DNA of 64,000 nucleotides from CAVPCZ01 sp963779225 (GCA_963779225.1 CAVZWW010000003.1:3038001-3102000); one strand, 5' to 3'; positions 18,593-28,247 are shown, counted from the first letter of the stretch. The notes: a model not told the origin generated them from the letters alone. Made by a program: numbers and translations.

Positions 18593-18757
18593 TCAGATGT
18601 CCGTTTTCAGGTAGTAGGGGAGGCTGCGCTTCATTTTTTCCCGCTGGGCCCTATAAAGCGCCTCTTTTTTCCTGCATGTCGGGCAACGGCGCATGCTTGG
18701 ATTACCCGGGAAATCCCTGCCACACTGGCGGCAAATGGTGTAGACGATCTTCTTCAT
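18593..18757 (-). CDS. 54-aa zinc-ribbon protein
   Basis: Small minus-strand gene. The product begins MKKIVYTICRQCGRDFPGNP, continues SMRRCPTCRKKEALYRAQRE and ends YYLKTDI. Four cysteines in CRQCG and CPTCR form a plausible Zn ribbon, followed by a basic helix, as in small nucleic-acid- or ribosome-associated proteins. It lies tail to tail with the TPR lipoprotein, 31 bp between stops. The ribosome site is weak, as is common in this group. Function unknown. Confidence 0.6.
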   Translation of the reverse strand: MKKIVYTICRQCGRDFPGNPSMRRCPTCRKKEALYRAQREKMKRSLPYYLKTDI

Positions 18758-18933
18758 GCTTAAAAGAACACAAACCCTGCCAGCAAAGGTTCCCTGAAAG
18801 TCACTTTTTTTTATCTCTCCTTCCCCCCTTTTAGCGTCGCCGGGCCGCCGACGTTCCTTGCCCTGCCATACGCCTTGCGGGGGCAGGGGCGGACGCCGTG
18901 GGGGTTCAAAGATTCAGCCAAATACCTCAGAAT

Positions 18934-18962
18934 TTGAATTCTCCTGCTGCTTTTCGTATCTT
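18934..18962 (+). promoter_or_regulatory. Putative promoter of tRNA-Arg
   Basis: TTGAAT at 18934-18939 and TATCTT at 18957-18962, 17 bp apart, end 11 bp before the mature tRNA. The spacing is ideal and the hexamers are near consensus. The rest of 18758-18973 shows no reading frame or structure that I can support. Confidence 0.4.
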
Positions 18963-18973
18963 CTCTTATTGTT

Positions 18974-19047
18974 GCCCTCGTAGCTCAGATGGATAGAGCG
19001 TCGGTTTCCTAAACCGCAGGCCAGCAGTTCGAATCTGCTCGAGGGCA
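18974..19047 (+). tRNA. tRNA-Arg (anticodon CCT)
   Basis: 74-nt cloverleaf. The acceptor arms GCCCTCG/CGAGGGC pair fully; D-stem GCTC/GAGC; the anticodon loop TTCCTAA sits on stem CGGT/ACCG; T-arm AGCAG-TTCGAAT-CTGCT; discriminator A. No CCA is encoded. Anticodon CCT reads AGG. The outermost anticodon-stem pair (27-43) is a T/C mismatch. The 3' half is the attachment site for the islands downstream and is intact after insertion. Confidence 0.95.
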
Positions 19048-19048
19048 C
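19006..19048 (+). repeat. att copy 1 (tRNA 3' end, left boundary of island I1)
   Basis: 43 bp from the tRNA anticodon loop to one base past the discriminator. The same 43 bp recur exactly at 40859-40901 and 49063-49105, and with several mismatches at 63496-63538, always in the same orientation. Identity ending inside a tRNA 3' half, next to an integrase, is the known signature of tyrosine-recombinase attachment sites. Confidence 0.9.
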
Positions 19049-19734
19049 AAGATTTCGCCACATTTGATCAGTCACTCCTCTTTCGCCGTTCTAACGGTTT
19101 CTACTACCTCGTAACCTTCCATAACGGACATCGTGTCAGGCGCTCAACACGGAAACGTCGTAGAGCGGATGCCGAAAAATACCTTCGCGACATCGTGCTC
19201 CAGCCGGATTCGTCTCAGGCAACAAACTTGCTCCGGAACGGAAAGCGGGTGGACGATCGTAAGCCGCAGTGCATATTTCTCAGTGAATTCATTCCTCTGT
19301 GGCGGGTCTATGCAAATACCAGCTTCATGAAAAACACCATCAGGCTCTATGACTCTGCACTGAAGAATTTCATTCGTATAGTTGGAGACAAACCCCTGAA
19401 TGAGTACAGGGCGATGGGCCTGGAGCACTACAAATCTATCCGATTGAAGGAGGTTTCTCCAACCAAAACCAACATTGACTTCGCAAGTATCAAGGCGTTT
19501 TTCAATATGGCTGTGAAGTGGGATCTTCTGAACAAAACCCCCTGTTCAGGCGTGAAGTTGGTTAAGATACCCCCTCAACGGCCAGTTCACCTGACAAAGA
19601 ATGAGTTTTCCAGCGTGATCGAGACGATCAGGCTCCCTTGGCTCCGAGAAATCGTCACATTCGCAGTGGCGACCATGATGCGGGCTGGAGAAATTGTAAA
19701 CCTGACCTGGGATTCAATCGATATGGAGAAGTGA
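19048..19734 (+). pseudogene. Tyrosine recombinase/integrase, truncated by an IS and lacking a clear start
   Basis: Island integrase remnant. In frame from the att core come an arm-binding-like beta region (SNGFYYLVTFHNGHR, then RRSTRKRRRADAEKYLRDI), a SAM-like core-binding domain (NTIRLYDSALKNFIRIVGDK...NIDFASIKAFFNMAVKWDLL) and the first catalytic box TMMRAGEIVNLTWDSID with the expected arginine. The frame then ends in the first bases of an IS3-family element, so the remaining catalytic residues, including the tyrosine, are lost. The first standard start (GTG 19195) lies inside conserved sequence. Upstream codons stay open through the tRNA without ATG, GTG or TTG, so the natural start was probably on the far side of the att site before integration. 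Confidence 0.8.
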
Positions 19735-19781
19735 CCTGCCCCCGGTGCGTGTGCCAATGTTGAGTTCGTTTTTGTCTTCCT

Positions 19782-20634
19782 TCAGGCATTGGCGACCTGT
19801 CGGAAGATGTATGTTTCTGGTGCCGGTGGTCTGTACCCGAGTGAGCTATGTGGCCTGATCGTGTTGTAGTGCTTTCTCCATCTCTCTGTGATCACCCTCG
19901 CCTCTGTGACCGTGTCGAAGATCTCACCGTTCAGTAGTTCGTCTCTCAGTTTCCCGTTGAATGATTCGATGTAGCCGTTCTCCCATGGGCTCCCCGGTTC
20001 GATGAACACGGTCTTGGTGCCCACCCGGCGCAGCCACTCGCGTACAAAAGCGGCGATAAACTCCGGGCCATTGTCGGAGCGCAAATACTCCGGCACACCG
20101 CGTTCGATGAACAACTCTGACAGCTCATAAATTACGTCTGCGGCTTTCACCTGCCGTCCAATGTGGATCTTCAGGCGCTCCCGTGTGTATTCGTCCACGA
20201 TGTTCAGCATCCTGAGGGGTCTCCCATCTGTGGTCCTCTCAGCCACAAAATCGTAGCTCCAGACGTGATTCGGATACTCACCCCCGCAGGCGGATACAGG
20301 AACCATCATTCAGCCATAACCGTCTGCGCCTGGGCTGCCGTTGTGGCACTTTCAGCCCCTCCTGACGCCATATGCGTTCAACCCGCTTGTGATTCACACG
20401 CCACCCACCGTTCCGCAACAGGGCCGTTACCCTCCGATACCCATACCGGCCGTAGGCACATGCCGTGGCGACGATCTCTTGCCGGAGAGCCTCCTCATCG
20501 GACTTGACCACCGGTTTTCGCCTCTGCGTTGATCTGGGTTGGCCTATTGCACAACATACACGTCGCTCTGAGACCTGGAGCACTTCCTGGACCCGAACCG
20601 CTGCCCGGCGCCGTTTGGCCGGGCTAATCAGTTT
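19782..20634 (-). pseudogene. IS3-family transposase orfB with frameshift
   Basis: Catalytic transposase half. It starts in the -1 frame of orfA (KLISPAKRRRAAVRVQEV), has the HTH_21 region (YGRYGYRRVTALLRNGGWRVNHKRVERIWR) and then the rve/DDE core with WSYDFV, RSDNGPEF and NGYIESFNGKLRDELLN, which hold the three acidic residues, and SSLGYRPPAPE at the end. A single extra base in a run of five (20281-20285 on the plus strand) moves the frame between LNDGSCIRLR and EYPNHVW, so no continuous product is made unless this is a sequencing error. Confidence 0.85.
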
Positions 20635-20903
20635 CCCCGGTTGACTTCCTTCAAGATCATGTTGTCCAACGTCAGATCGGCCACAGCCTTCTTCAGGCGA
20701 CCGTTCTCGTGCTCGAGCTCCTTCAGCCTCTTCGCCTGATCAACCCGTAGACCACCATATTCTTTCCGCCACTTGTAGTACGTTGCATCGCTGATTCCGA
20801 TCTGACGCAGGACCTCCTCCAGGGGCATCCCTTTGCCCTGGAGAACCTCCGCCTCCCGCAACTTTGCTATGATCTGCTCTGCTGTGTGCCGCTGCTTGCC
20901 CAT
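20628..20903 (-). CDS. IS3-family transposase orfA (HTH protein)
   Basis: DNA-binding half of the IS transposase, recognising the element ends. MGKQRHTAEQIIAKLREAEV opens it, then the helix-turn-helix PLEEVLRQIGISDATYYKWRKEYGG, and a leucine-rich coiled coil LKELEHENGRLKKAVADLTLDN for dimer contact. 91 aa. Start chosen at ATG 20903 behind GGAGGGAGAC; an upstream in-frame ATG adds seven residues. It overlaps orfB by 7 bp with a -1 step, as in other members of the family. Confidence 0.85.
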   Translation of the reverse strand: MGKQRHTAEQIIAKLREAEVLQGKGMPLEEVLRQIGISDATYYKWRKEYGGLRVDQAKRLKELEHENGRLKKAVADLTLDNMILKEVNRGN

Positions 20904-20976
20904 GTCTCCCTCCTTCTGGTCCAAGATAACATTTTCGTCTACAAATTCTTGGACCGAGTTTCGGGGGTCGGGTCAC

Positions 20977-21855
20977 TTATTGTCGCAGCATTTAAACACG
21001 AATACCCTCCGGGCTGAGCCGCACAAGCTCTTTTGTGTACACGCCCCGTTTCGAGAGGACAACCTATTTAATCGGATGGTGAAGTACGTCGCCTTCTCCC
21101 TCATGAAGACGACCAAGGTGGATACAAGCCGAGCCCTGCTGAGACAATTGCTCCACCTGTTGGATGATGTGGGAGATCAGGTGTGCACTCTCGAGGACTG
21201 CAGGAGAATCGTTTTTAATTCTACGCAACGCGAATTCATTCCAATCCTCGGCTATTGCAAGTTATTTCTCTCTCACAGCCTTATCCAATTCGATAACAAA
21301 AGGTTCGATACATTTTGCCTTCTAATCAATATGGATGCACTGTTTGAAAAGTTTGTCAGCAATTTCCTCATCTCCCATTTTCAGGGTGTTGACGGTCTTC
21401 AGATCAGTCGCCAGAAGTCAGACTTGTTCCTTACGGAGTCTGGGTTGTTCCAGCTCAGGCATGATATCTATGTGGAACGCGAAAAGCGACCCCTTCTGAT
21501 CATCGACACGAAGTATAAGCCCACCATGTTCTCAAGTCCCGATGGTAAGGGAGGGATCTCGCAAGGAGACATGTATCAGCTGTTGAGCTACTGCGTAAGG
21601 CGCAACTGCAATGAAGCAATTCTGCTATATCCCAAGTATCAGAATGATCAATCTCCAGAAATGATCTCATTTGACGTGAAAGACGTCTTTGCTGACAAGA
21701 ACATTTGTATTCGTGCTGCCAAGTTGGATTTAATTAACCTTCCAAAGTCAAAAAGGCAAAAAATTCAATTTGTGAAAGAAGCGCTGTCAGAAATTCTATA
21801 TTCAGGCTCTCTCGGCCCGTCGATGTTGTCGCAAGGCGTGAATGCTTCCGCATAA
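20977..21855 (+). pseudogene. McrC-like restriction subunit, 5' end lost at the IS
   Basis: C-terminal part of an McrC-type protein, the nuclease partner of the McrB GTPase in modified-DNA restriction. Visible: CVHAPFREDNLFNRMVKYV (the McrC core C...F.eDn..Nr.vK pattern), a helical middle, then a PD-(D/E)XK-like nuclease segment LFQLRHDIYVEREKRPLLIIDTKYK with Asp, Asp and Lys placed as expected. The N-terminal third is missing because the frame begins at the right end of the IS, and no mcrB is present. The start codons available (for example ATG 21075) would give an incomplete protein. Confidence 0.75.
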
Positions 21856-22162
21856 GGCAAGGGATCTCACGCTGCGGTAGAGGACGTACGAACGTAAAGA
21901 CTGTGAGATCACATAGGCATCTGGATCAAGATAGATGCCCAAAGAGCGGGAAGGGTGCTTTGTGATGGATACTTAGGTTTCCTGATAGAGCTGGCAGATG
22001 GTCTATCCCGGGTGTGAGATTCACGGCCTGGGTTTGCAGCACCCGCGGCTGCGCAAGCCAGTGGTCTTCGAGACCGGCGGCGAAGTCCGTTGGGGATCCT
22101 GAGCGTATGTGGCAGTACCGCTGCTTTTAGGAACAGAATGTAACACCTGGAGAAGTAAAAGG

Positions 22163-22567
22163 ATGGTGAGGAAGAATTCTAGGCCATTGGCTATACGTGT
22201 ATTTCGAGGTGATATTGACAAGTTGGAGATATTTGAGCTGGATCCTGAATTCATCTCGCATTCGCCCATCGAAGCGAACGCCTTAGGACGGTGGGGAGCT
22301 GAGTATGTCGAGGGGATAGCTTATGAGATCCGAGAAAATCAAGCCCACCAAGAGGCGACAGGTTTCGCACGGGAAATACTACCAGACCCGCAAAACCCAG
22401 GACTGTTTCTGCTCACAGGAGGACAGACGTTTCTGACGGACAAGAAACGGACGCGATCCAGCGGGTGGATTTCGGTCCCCGAGGGGGAGCACTGGAGGTG
22501 CTTTTCTCGGCTGACGCTCAAGTACAGAAACGCAGAGCCCACGAGGAGAAATCGCAAATCTCCATAA
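22163..22567 (+). CDS. Hypothetical protein, weak call
   Basis: A 134-codon frame starting MVRKNSRPLAIRVFRGDIDKLEIFELDP with AAAAGG just before the ATG. The text is amino-acid balanced and no better frame overlaps it. No domain recognised. It stands alone in a stretch otherwise empty of genes. Treat as a guess. Confidence 0.3.
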   Translation: MVRKNSRPLAIRVFRGDIDKLEIFELDPEFISHSPIEANALGRWGAEYVEGIAYEIRENQAHQEATGFAREILPDPQNPGLFLLTGGQTFLTDKKRTRSSGWISVPEGEHWRCFSRLTLKYRNAEPTRRNRKSP

Positions 22568-23796
22568 GGCAATAGATACCTTGGCCTAGCTAGCCCGAGG
22601 CTGCCTCGGACTGGTTTGAATGGAGGTTTTTTGCGGCTTTTCGGGTGCAGTGGTCCATTCTGGTGGCAGAGTTACTATGCGATCCAGGTCAAAGCCGTGG
22701 CTTGTTGGCTTGCCTGCGGTTGCCCAAGCCGCGGGCTGTGGAGGAGTTTTCGCATGCTTGTTTTTGACAAAGAGAGATCCCTGCGGCTTGGGTCTGCTCC
22801 TATATCTTGGTAGGTTGTCGATCGTGGAAGTTGAATGCTCATCTCAATTCTCAGCTGCTCACGAGCTCTTCAATCGGCCACTAAGACCAGGCAATTTGAG
22901 GAATGAACTGTTCTCGTTCCCTGGGGAATTGTACTGGCCCCCCCCGCCTGAGCACTGTGGCTTAGATAGTCTTCCCAACTTCGTTTGACCCGAATATCGT
23001 GTCAGACTGGGAGTGCCGTCCGGTATCACATCAAACCTCGGCAGTTTGTGCGCACGCCAACAATTGACCCGAGAACTGATTGCGAAATATCCTGTGATTT
23101 CTAACCCAATAAGCCAATCCGGAAGCAGATGCTGTTCTGGGACTGCATTCCACCGAGGCGCGGGACGATCTTCAGGGGTAGTCATTCATTCTCCAACTTC
23201 TGCTTGACTTCCCACTTCCCGTGTGGTACCTTTTACTCCAGGGGTGCAGCAATCAATTCCATCCGGCCCACCGGTTACCACGGTCCATGCAACTCAGTCT
23301 TTCCGGTTCTTAGACAACCCAGTGGCGCTTAGATGATTACGAGGTGCCTCTACGGGTATTTCTACCATGCAGTCCTCAGTTCGGCCGCTTTCGGGCAGAA
23401 TTGAGCCCAGACTGTTGCCAACATTCACGCGGAGAACCGAAGTGTTATGATGATGATTTCGGAACCTCTCGAACGCAGCGTTGGGGAAGGCTACATCCGA
23501 TCCAATGATTAGGGGATTTACCACGGGGTGTGCGACAGTCGGAGTGATTGACGCTTCTGTTGTAGTGTACGCGATCCGGTAACCGCTTATTCACAAGATT
23601 TACGAACATATAGGAGTCTCCACGACTGGAAGGCCCGCGTGCTCAACTCGTCACCCTCGGTGCCGAAGCAAGTTTGATTGATATGGTCGAACGCGGTACG
23701 GTGTCGTAATGTGTTTTTGCCGACATCGTCCTCAAAGGGTTTCGTGGCGAGACCTTATGCGGATCAAAAACAGGAGTTGACACACAAGCCAATTGG
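22568..23796. other. About 1.2 kb without a supportable gene
   Basis: Only short frames with unlikely composition are found on either strand. The base composition is more AT-rich than the core region. It may hold decayed sequence or promoters for the envelope cluster that follows. 21856-22162 is similarly empty. Confidence 0.5.
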
Positions 23797-23820
23797 CGTT
23801 TGGTCAACGAAGACTGTCAA

Positions 23821-25128
23821 ATGGTCAACGACGAATTGAAAATCTCTAGGGCGGCATGGTTCTTTGTGGCGTTGGGCGAATTGATCTTGGGATCGCTATT
23901 GCCGTGCGCATTTTCTCAGGATGTAATCATTTCGAAAGACCGGTTCTACGTTGGTGAAGGGACAGACCAATCGTTGGAAAGCGCCCGCTCTGCTGCTCTT
24001 CAGTCACTCTTGCTGCAAATCCAGGCGTTCATTAGCACGTCATTTGTGCACACCACCAAGGAAAGCGGAGGCCTGGTGGACGCAAGTGCGGTTGCGAGTG
24101 TAGTGGTGCGGGGAGCCGTCACACTGAAAGATGTCGGTGAACGCATCGTCCGTCTGGAAGATGACAACTACCTTGTTCAGGAATTCGTTTCTAAGGAGAC
24201 GGTGATCGAAATGTTTCGGTTGCGGAAGGCGCGGGCGCTTGAACTCCTCAAGGAGGCATCGGCGGATATCCAGAACGGATCGCTGCCAAATGTTTCTTCT
24301 TCCTTGAAACGTTACTTCTGGGCTTTCCTTCTGGCCGGGATTCATCCTGACACAATTGGGGTCCCCCTGGAATATGTTGGCTGGGGAACTGGATTTGCGA
24401 AGAATGCGACGATTCTCTCTGCGGTTCCACCGATAATGGAGCGGATTCTGAGAGAGATCTCTTTTCGTCCCCACCGTCGATTTGTGGATGGCGAAACGAC
24501 GGTCTGGCGCTGTTCAGTGGAATACGCAGGGAAACCGGTTGGACATCTGGATTATGAATACTTTGATGGTGTTGGGTCCATGTGCGGTGAAGTTCGTGAT
24601 GGAGAGACGAGTCTAAATCTCTATCTTCGGGGAGATACTCTTCGACCGCGCGATGTCTTACTAAGGGTCGACTATCGGTACGAAGAGGAAATGGACGATT
24701 TGCTGCGGACAGCCGACTCGCTTTCAAGCGCCCGCACATTGCTACAACAGGTGGTGGTTTCACTTCCTGGAGTCTCTCTCTCTTCAACCGAAACCAAAGA
24801 GCCCCAACGACTGGGCAAAGATGCTGAGAGCAGAGGAATGCCAAGGGCTATACAGGTAATCTTGAATGCTCGAGGCGGCTTCGACGGAATCATGCAGACA
24901 TTCCAATCTCTTGAGCGACAACAGAAAATCGTCACCGGTAGTGCCACCCGATTTGAGAGTCTGGATGGGCTCTACGGTGTAATTGTATCCGCGGAGGGAC
25001 TTGTGGCAATTGTGCATCAACGGAACGGCAAGCTCACTGATGCCCGAAGTGGAGCTGAAGCGAATATGAAAAACTATAAAGGGATGAGAATAACGTGGAT
25101 ACAAATTCTTGAGAAAGAAGCACCGTGA
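23821..25128 (+). CDS. Secreted LPP20-like envelope protein
   Basis: Exported protein, 435 aa. A signal peptide follows a short N-region: WFFVALGELILGSLLPCAFSQ. The first mature 100 residues have the look of an LPP20/FlgT N-terminal domain (YVGEGTDQSLESARSAALQSLLLQIQAFIS), where alanine-rich helices follow an aromatic strand. The remainder alternates beta-rich and helical regions with no family I can name. ATG 23821 is chosen over TTG 23800 because it puts the signal nearer the start. First gene of a cluster; the stop overlaps the next GTG by 4 bp. Confidence 0.55.
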   Translation: MVNDELKISRAAWFFVALGELILGSLLPCAFSQDVIISKDRFYVGEGTDQSLESARSAALQSLLLQIQAFISTSFVHTTKESGGLVDASAVASVVVRGAVTLKDVGERIVRLEDDNYLVQEFVSKETVIEMFRLRKARALELLKEASADIQNGSLPNVSSSLKRYFWAFLLAGIHPDTIGVPLEYVGWGTGFAKNATILSAVPPIMERILREISFRPHRRFVDGETTVWRCSVEYAGKPVGHLDYEYFDGVGSMCGEVRDGETSLNLYLRGDTLRPRDVLLRVDYRYEEEMDDLLRTADSLSSARTLLQQVVVSLPGVSLSSTETKEPQRLGKDAESRGMPRAIQVILNARGGFDGIMQTFQSLERQQKIVTGSATRFESLDGLYGVIVSAEGLVAIVHQRNGKLTDARSGAEANMKNYKGMRITWIQILEKEAP

Positions 25129-27107
25129 ATCTTTCGCCATATTTTGCCAAGAATATCAGTTATCGCTGGGCCTTGATGTGGTGTCCGGCTTTCTTCCTAG
25201 CCTATGTACAGTTGAGCATAGGTCAAGATCTTGTGAAGCAGATGAAGCTAGAATCACTCTCCATTTCCACACGCATAAGTCTCAGATCTGACCAGGCAGT
25301 GGTGCAGGTGCGTTCGGCGATCCCGAACCTTAGGTTTAGCAGTAATAATCTTGTCGCAGAGGTCAAAGAAGTGTCCCCTGGGATCTGGGATGTCTTCCTG
25401 CAGGGAGGAACGCACATCCTGAAAATTGATGCGACTGGATACCAGCAACTGAAACTCGAGCCTTATCCATTCGAAAGGAAAAGGAGTTATGATCTCGTGG
25501 TCACTCCAGTCGGCTACGGTGCAACTGCACGTGCGGATGAGGATCTCGTTGAAGTATCGTTTACCGTAGACCAAGACTCTGTGTTTTCAAGCTATGGAGA
25601 TTTTGCGCCCGTTCTGACAAAGGGGCGGACCATCACCTACAAAGTGCCGAAAGGAGAACAGACATTCCGATTCTATCGTGCGGGCTTTATCGATGAGACT
25701 AGGAATGTGAATGCCACCGCAGCCGAGCATATCGCGCTGACACTTGTGCCCGGCAGATCCCAGACCGGACTCCAGCTTGTTCTCCCAGGCTCGCTAAGAA
25801 TCACCTCAACGCCTGATGGGGCTGAGGTGATTGTAGACGGTCAGGTGTTGGGCAGGACCCCTTTTCAGAGCGAGCTGACGGTTGGAGACCACCGATTGGA
25901 ATTGCGCAAACCGCTTTATCATCCGGACGCCTCCATGTTTCACCTGGAGGAAGGTAGCCCTATTACGCTTTCGCGATCTCTCAAAGCGCGATTTGGAGTT
26001 TTATCCTTACGGAGTAATATGCCTACAAGCAGTGTGTATCTTGACGATAGGCTGCTTGGTCCTGCACCGCTTGTTAAGCGGAACATCGAGAGTGGCCGAC
26101 ATATAGTTCGTGTCGAAGCGCCGATGTATCATTCCCACACCCAAGAAATCCTTCTGGGTGATGGTGACGACAAGTCGCTTGACATCTTTCTCAGACAGGC
26201 TTTCGGAGCCCTTGAAGTGACATCGGTTCCAGAGGAAGGTGCAGAGGTGTTTCTTGATGGGCAGCGAGTGGGAATCACTCCCTATAAGAATCAACAACAA
26301 CCTTCCGGACGGTACGTTCTTAGACTAACGAAAACTCTTTTTGGAGATGCAGAAGAAACAATCATAATCCAAGACAGCCAGGTAGTGCGACGTAGTGTGA
26401 TCCTTAGTCAGAATTTCGGTACGCTGAAAGTAACAGCCGAGGGCTCTACGATCTATGTGAATGGCAATCCTGTGGGAACACAAACATATCAGGGACGTCT
26501 TTCGCCAGGGTCTTACCATCTTTCAGCCCAGCGGCCGGGTCCGTTTCGTACGGCCGAGCGAGAGGTTCAGCTTGGTTTGGGAGAGACTCGGGAGCTTGTA
26601 CTTGACCCGGAAGGGCAGATGGGTGGCCTCTCGGTACTGGTAGAACCGTTTGAGGCCGGAGATGCCCAGATTCTCCTTAATGGCGAGATCAAAGGGAACG
26701 CCCCACTCCAGATCAAACTTCTCATTGGACAATATGCATTAATCGCCCGCAAAGATGGGTTTTTGGAAATACGTGAACCCGTGTCGATTTCTGAAGGACA
26801 GACGCAGAGTCTTCGTCTGCAAATGTTGACTTTTGAAGGCTCGCTCGAGCAATCCCGTTCGCGGTGGGGGACGGTGAAGACCTGGACCGGGATTTCCGGT
26901 TTGCTTGCGGGAGGGGCGGCAGTCTACTTCAAGCTAGCTGCGAATAGCAATTTCGACAAGTACCAGGCGGCAACCACGACAGATGAAGCCCTTCTGTATC
27001 ACGATCGAACCACCAAGTATGACCAGTATTTCAAGATTGCTGTCGGTGCGGCTGCAGCGCTCTTGACCACCGCTATTATCAGTTGGATTATACAGGGCAC
27101 GATTTAG
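25125..27107 (+). CDS. PEGA-repeat envelope protein
   Basis: 660-aa exported protein with tandem PEGA domains. After a hydrophobic N-terminal segment (WALMWCPAFFLAYVQLSIGQ), recurring units appear: LRITSTPDGAEVIVDGQVLG..PFQSELTVGDH, LEVTSVPEEGAEVFLDGQRVG..PYKNQQ, LKVTAEGSTIYVNGNPVG, and one near residue 500. PEGA modules are surface-exposed immunoglobulin-like folds. The C-terminus has two hydrophobic spans (WTGISGLLAGGAAVYF; AVGAAAALLTTAIISWII) that would fix it in a membrane. GTG start in GTGA overlap with the previous gene, hence cotranslated. Probably works with the neighbouring LPP20-like proteins. Confidence 0.75.
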   Translation: MNLSPYFAKNISYRWALMWCPAFFLAYVQLSIGQDLVKQMKLESLSISTRISLRSDQAVVQVRSAIPNLRFSSNNLVAEVKEVSPGIWDVFLQGGTHILKIDATGYQQLKLEPYPFERKRSYDLVVTPVGYGATARADEDLVEVSFTVDQDSVFSSYGDFAPVLTKGRTITYKVPKGEQTFRFYRAGFIDETRNVNATAAEHIALTLVPGRSQTGLQLVLPGSLRITSTPDGAEVIVDGQVLGRTPFQSELTVGDHRLELRKPLYHPDASMFHLEEGSPITLSRSLKARFGVLSLRSNMPTSSVYLDDRLLGPAPLVKRNIESGRHIVRVEAPMYHSHTQEILLGDGDDKSLDIFLRQAFGALEVTSVPEEGAEVFLDGQRVGITPYKNQQQPSGRYVLRLTKTLFGDAEETIIIQDSQVVRRSVILSQNFGTLKVTAEGSTIYVNGNPVGTQTYQGRLSPGSYHLSAQRPGPFRTAEREVQLGLGETRELVLDPEGQMGGLSVLVEPFEAGDAQILLNGEIKGNAPLQIKLLIGQYALIARKDGFLEIREPVSISEGQTQSLRLQMLTFEGSLEQSRSRWGTVKTWTGISGLLAGGAAVYFKLAANSNFDKYQAATTTDEALLYHDRTTKYDQYFKIAVGAAAALLTTAIISWIIQGTI

Positions 27108-27251
27108 TGAAACGCGTTGGCTCGGGTGATCCCAATGGAATGGCAGATTGCATGCAGTTCGCGGTTGCGTTCGACGGGTGCGTCTGTTCAGATTGCTCTA
27201 ACAACACTATTCTGAATTACCAAGGTGGGTGAGTGTCACCATGGGAATCCG

Positions 27252-28247
27252 ATGGAAACACACTTGAAATCGCGCAACGTCTGGTTTGTCCTTGCACTCC
27301 TCCTTTCGTTTACGCCAGTCTTTGCTCAGGTCCGGCCAACTGTCTCTGTCGTCGGCGGGGACGAAGCACCCGCCTTTAAGAAGCAAGTGGAAATAACGCT
27401 TGAGAAGATCCTTCTGGAAATGAATCGATTGGAGCGAGGAACCGGAAACCCTGGATCTCTCCGTAGGTCCTTTTCCGATGATGCCTTTGCGATCTTCGAG
27501 CAATATGTCTTGAACAACAGGGCCACTACTGCACGCAAGAACTACTCACCCCAGATGATCCGCCGTCTCGGAGGAGCGTTCTATGATGTCCGAAGCATCG
27601 CCGTACGCGTGGACGTGGGAGAAACGCTAGCGTCCGATGCTCAGAATCTTGTCTTTACTTTCTCGCGCGAAGGTCAAATCACTTCGGTAAGAGCCGTCAT
27701 CCCAAGCCAAAACTATGAGTCTGTAATATCCTTCGGTACGTCAGCACAAGATTCCCTTACTCGGGGAATGATTCTTGATTTCATGGAACGTTTCCGTATG
27801 GCATACAATATCAAAGACCTCAAGTTCCTCGAACAAGTCTACTCCGACGATGCGCTGATTATCGTTGGTACGGTCCTGAAGGTTCGTGGAGGATCAGACG
27901 ACTTCACCAGGCATTCGTTCCTTTCACCACAGAAGGTTAAGCTTCTGCAGGTCACAAAGCAACAGTATCTGTCCGGCTTGAAGAACTATGCGTTCAAGTC
28001 GAAGTCATTTCTGAATGTGAAGTTTGACGAGGTCAAGATTACGTCTCATGTGAAGATCCCGCGGCTGTATGGTGTTTCATGCTGGCAGGAATGGAATTCT
28101 TCGGCTTATTCAGATCGCGGCTACCTGTTCCTCATGATGGATTTTCGAGATTCCACCGAGCCCACGATCCACGTACGCACATGGCAACCCAAATCCTTCG
28201 ATGACGGTACGTACGTGGGGCTCTACGATTTTGATGTTGTAGAGTAG
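27252..28247 (+). CDS. Secreted protein with NTF2-like segment
   Basis: 331-aa exported protein. The signal is LALLLSFTPVFAQ. Residues about 150-230 (ILDFMERFRMAYNIKDLKFLEQVYSDDALIIVGTVLKV) read like a nuclear transport factor 2/DUF4440-type fold, with aromatic and Asp-Asp positions typical of that cone-shaped domain. The C-terminal part (GYLFLMMDFRDSTEPTIHVRTWQP) is beta-rich and ends in the shape also seen in bacteroidal proteins annotated only as hypothetical. ATG 27252 was preferred to an earlier one (27225) because the signal begins immediately. It sits between the PEGA gene and an LPP20 lipoprotein. Confidence 0.55.
   Translation: METHLKSRNVWFVLALLLSFTPVFAQVRPTVSVVGGDEAPAFKKQVEITLEKILLEMNRLERGTGNPGSLRRSFSDDAFAIFEQYVLNNRATTARKNYSPQMIRRLGGAFYDVRSIAVRVDVGETLASDAQNLVFTFSREGQITSVRAVIPSQNYESVISFGTSAQDSLTRGMILDFMERFRMAYNIKDLKFLEQVYSDDALIIVGTVLKVRGGSDDFTRHSFLSPQKVKLLQVTKQQYLSGLKNYAFKSKSFLNVKFDEVKITSHVKIPRLYGVSCWQEWNSSAYSDRGYLFLMMDFRDSTEPTIHVRTWQPKSFDDGTYVGLYDFDVVE

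Larger units (their letters stand above)
19732..20976 (-). mobile_element. IS3-family insertion sequence (about 1.25 kb)
   Basis: Imperfect terminal inverted repeats: TGACCTGCCCCCGG at 19732 and, on the other strand, TGACCCGACCCCCG ending at 20976. Inside are orfA (HTH) and orfB (DDE transposase) on the minus strand in the usual -1 arrangement. No direct target repeat is seen (AAG on the left, CTT on the right), and the left and right flanks belong to different genes. Confidence 0.85.

Noticed and set aside
20833..20976. N-terminal extension of the McrC frame into the IS
   Set aside because: The extra codons are antisense to IS orfA and only fused by chance; the McrC part begins after the IS right end.
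22620..22988. 122-codon plus-strand frame in the empty stretch of I1
   Set aside because: Unusual composition (Gly, Cys and Pro runs), no ribosome site and no resemblance to a family.
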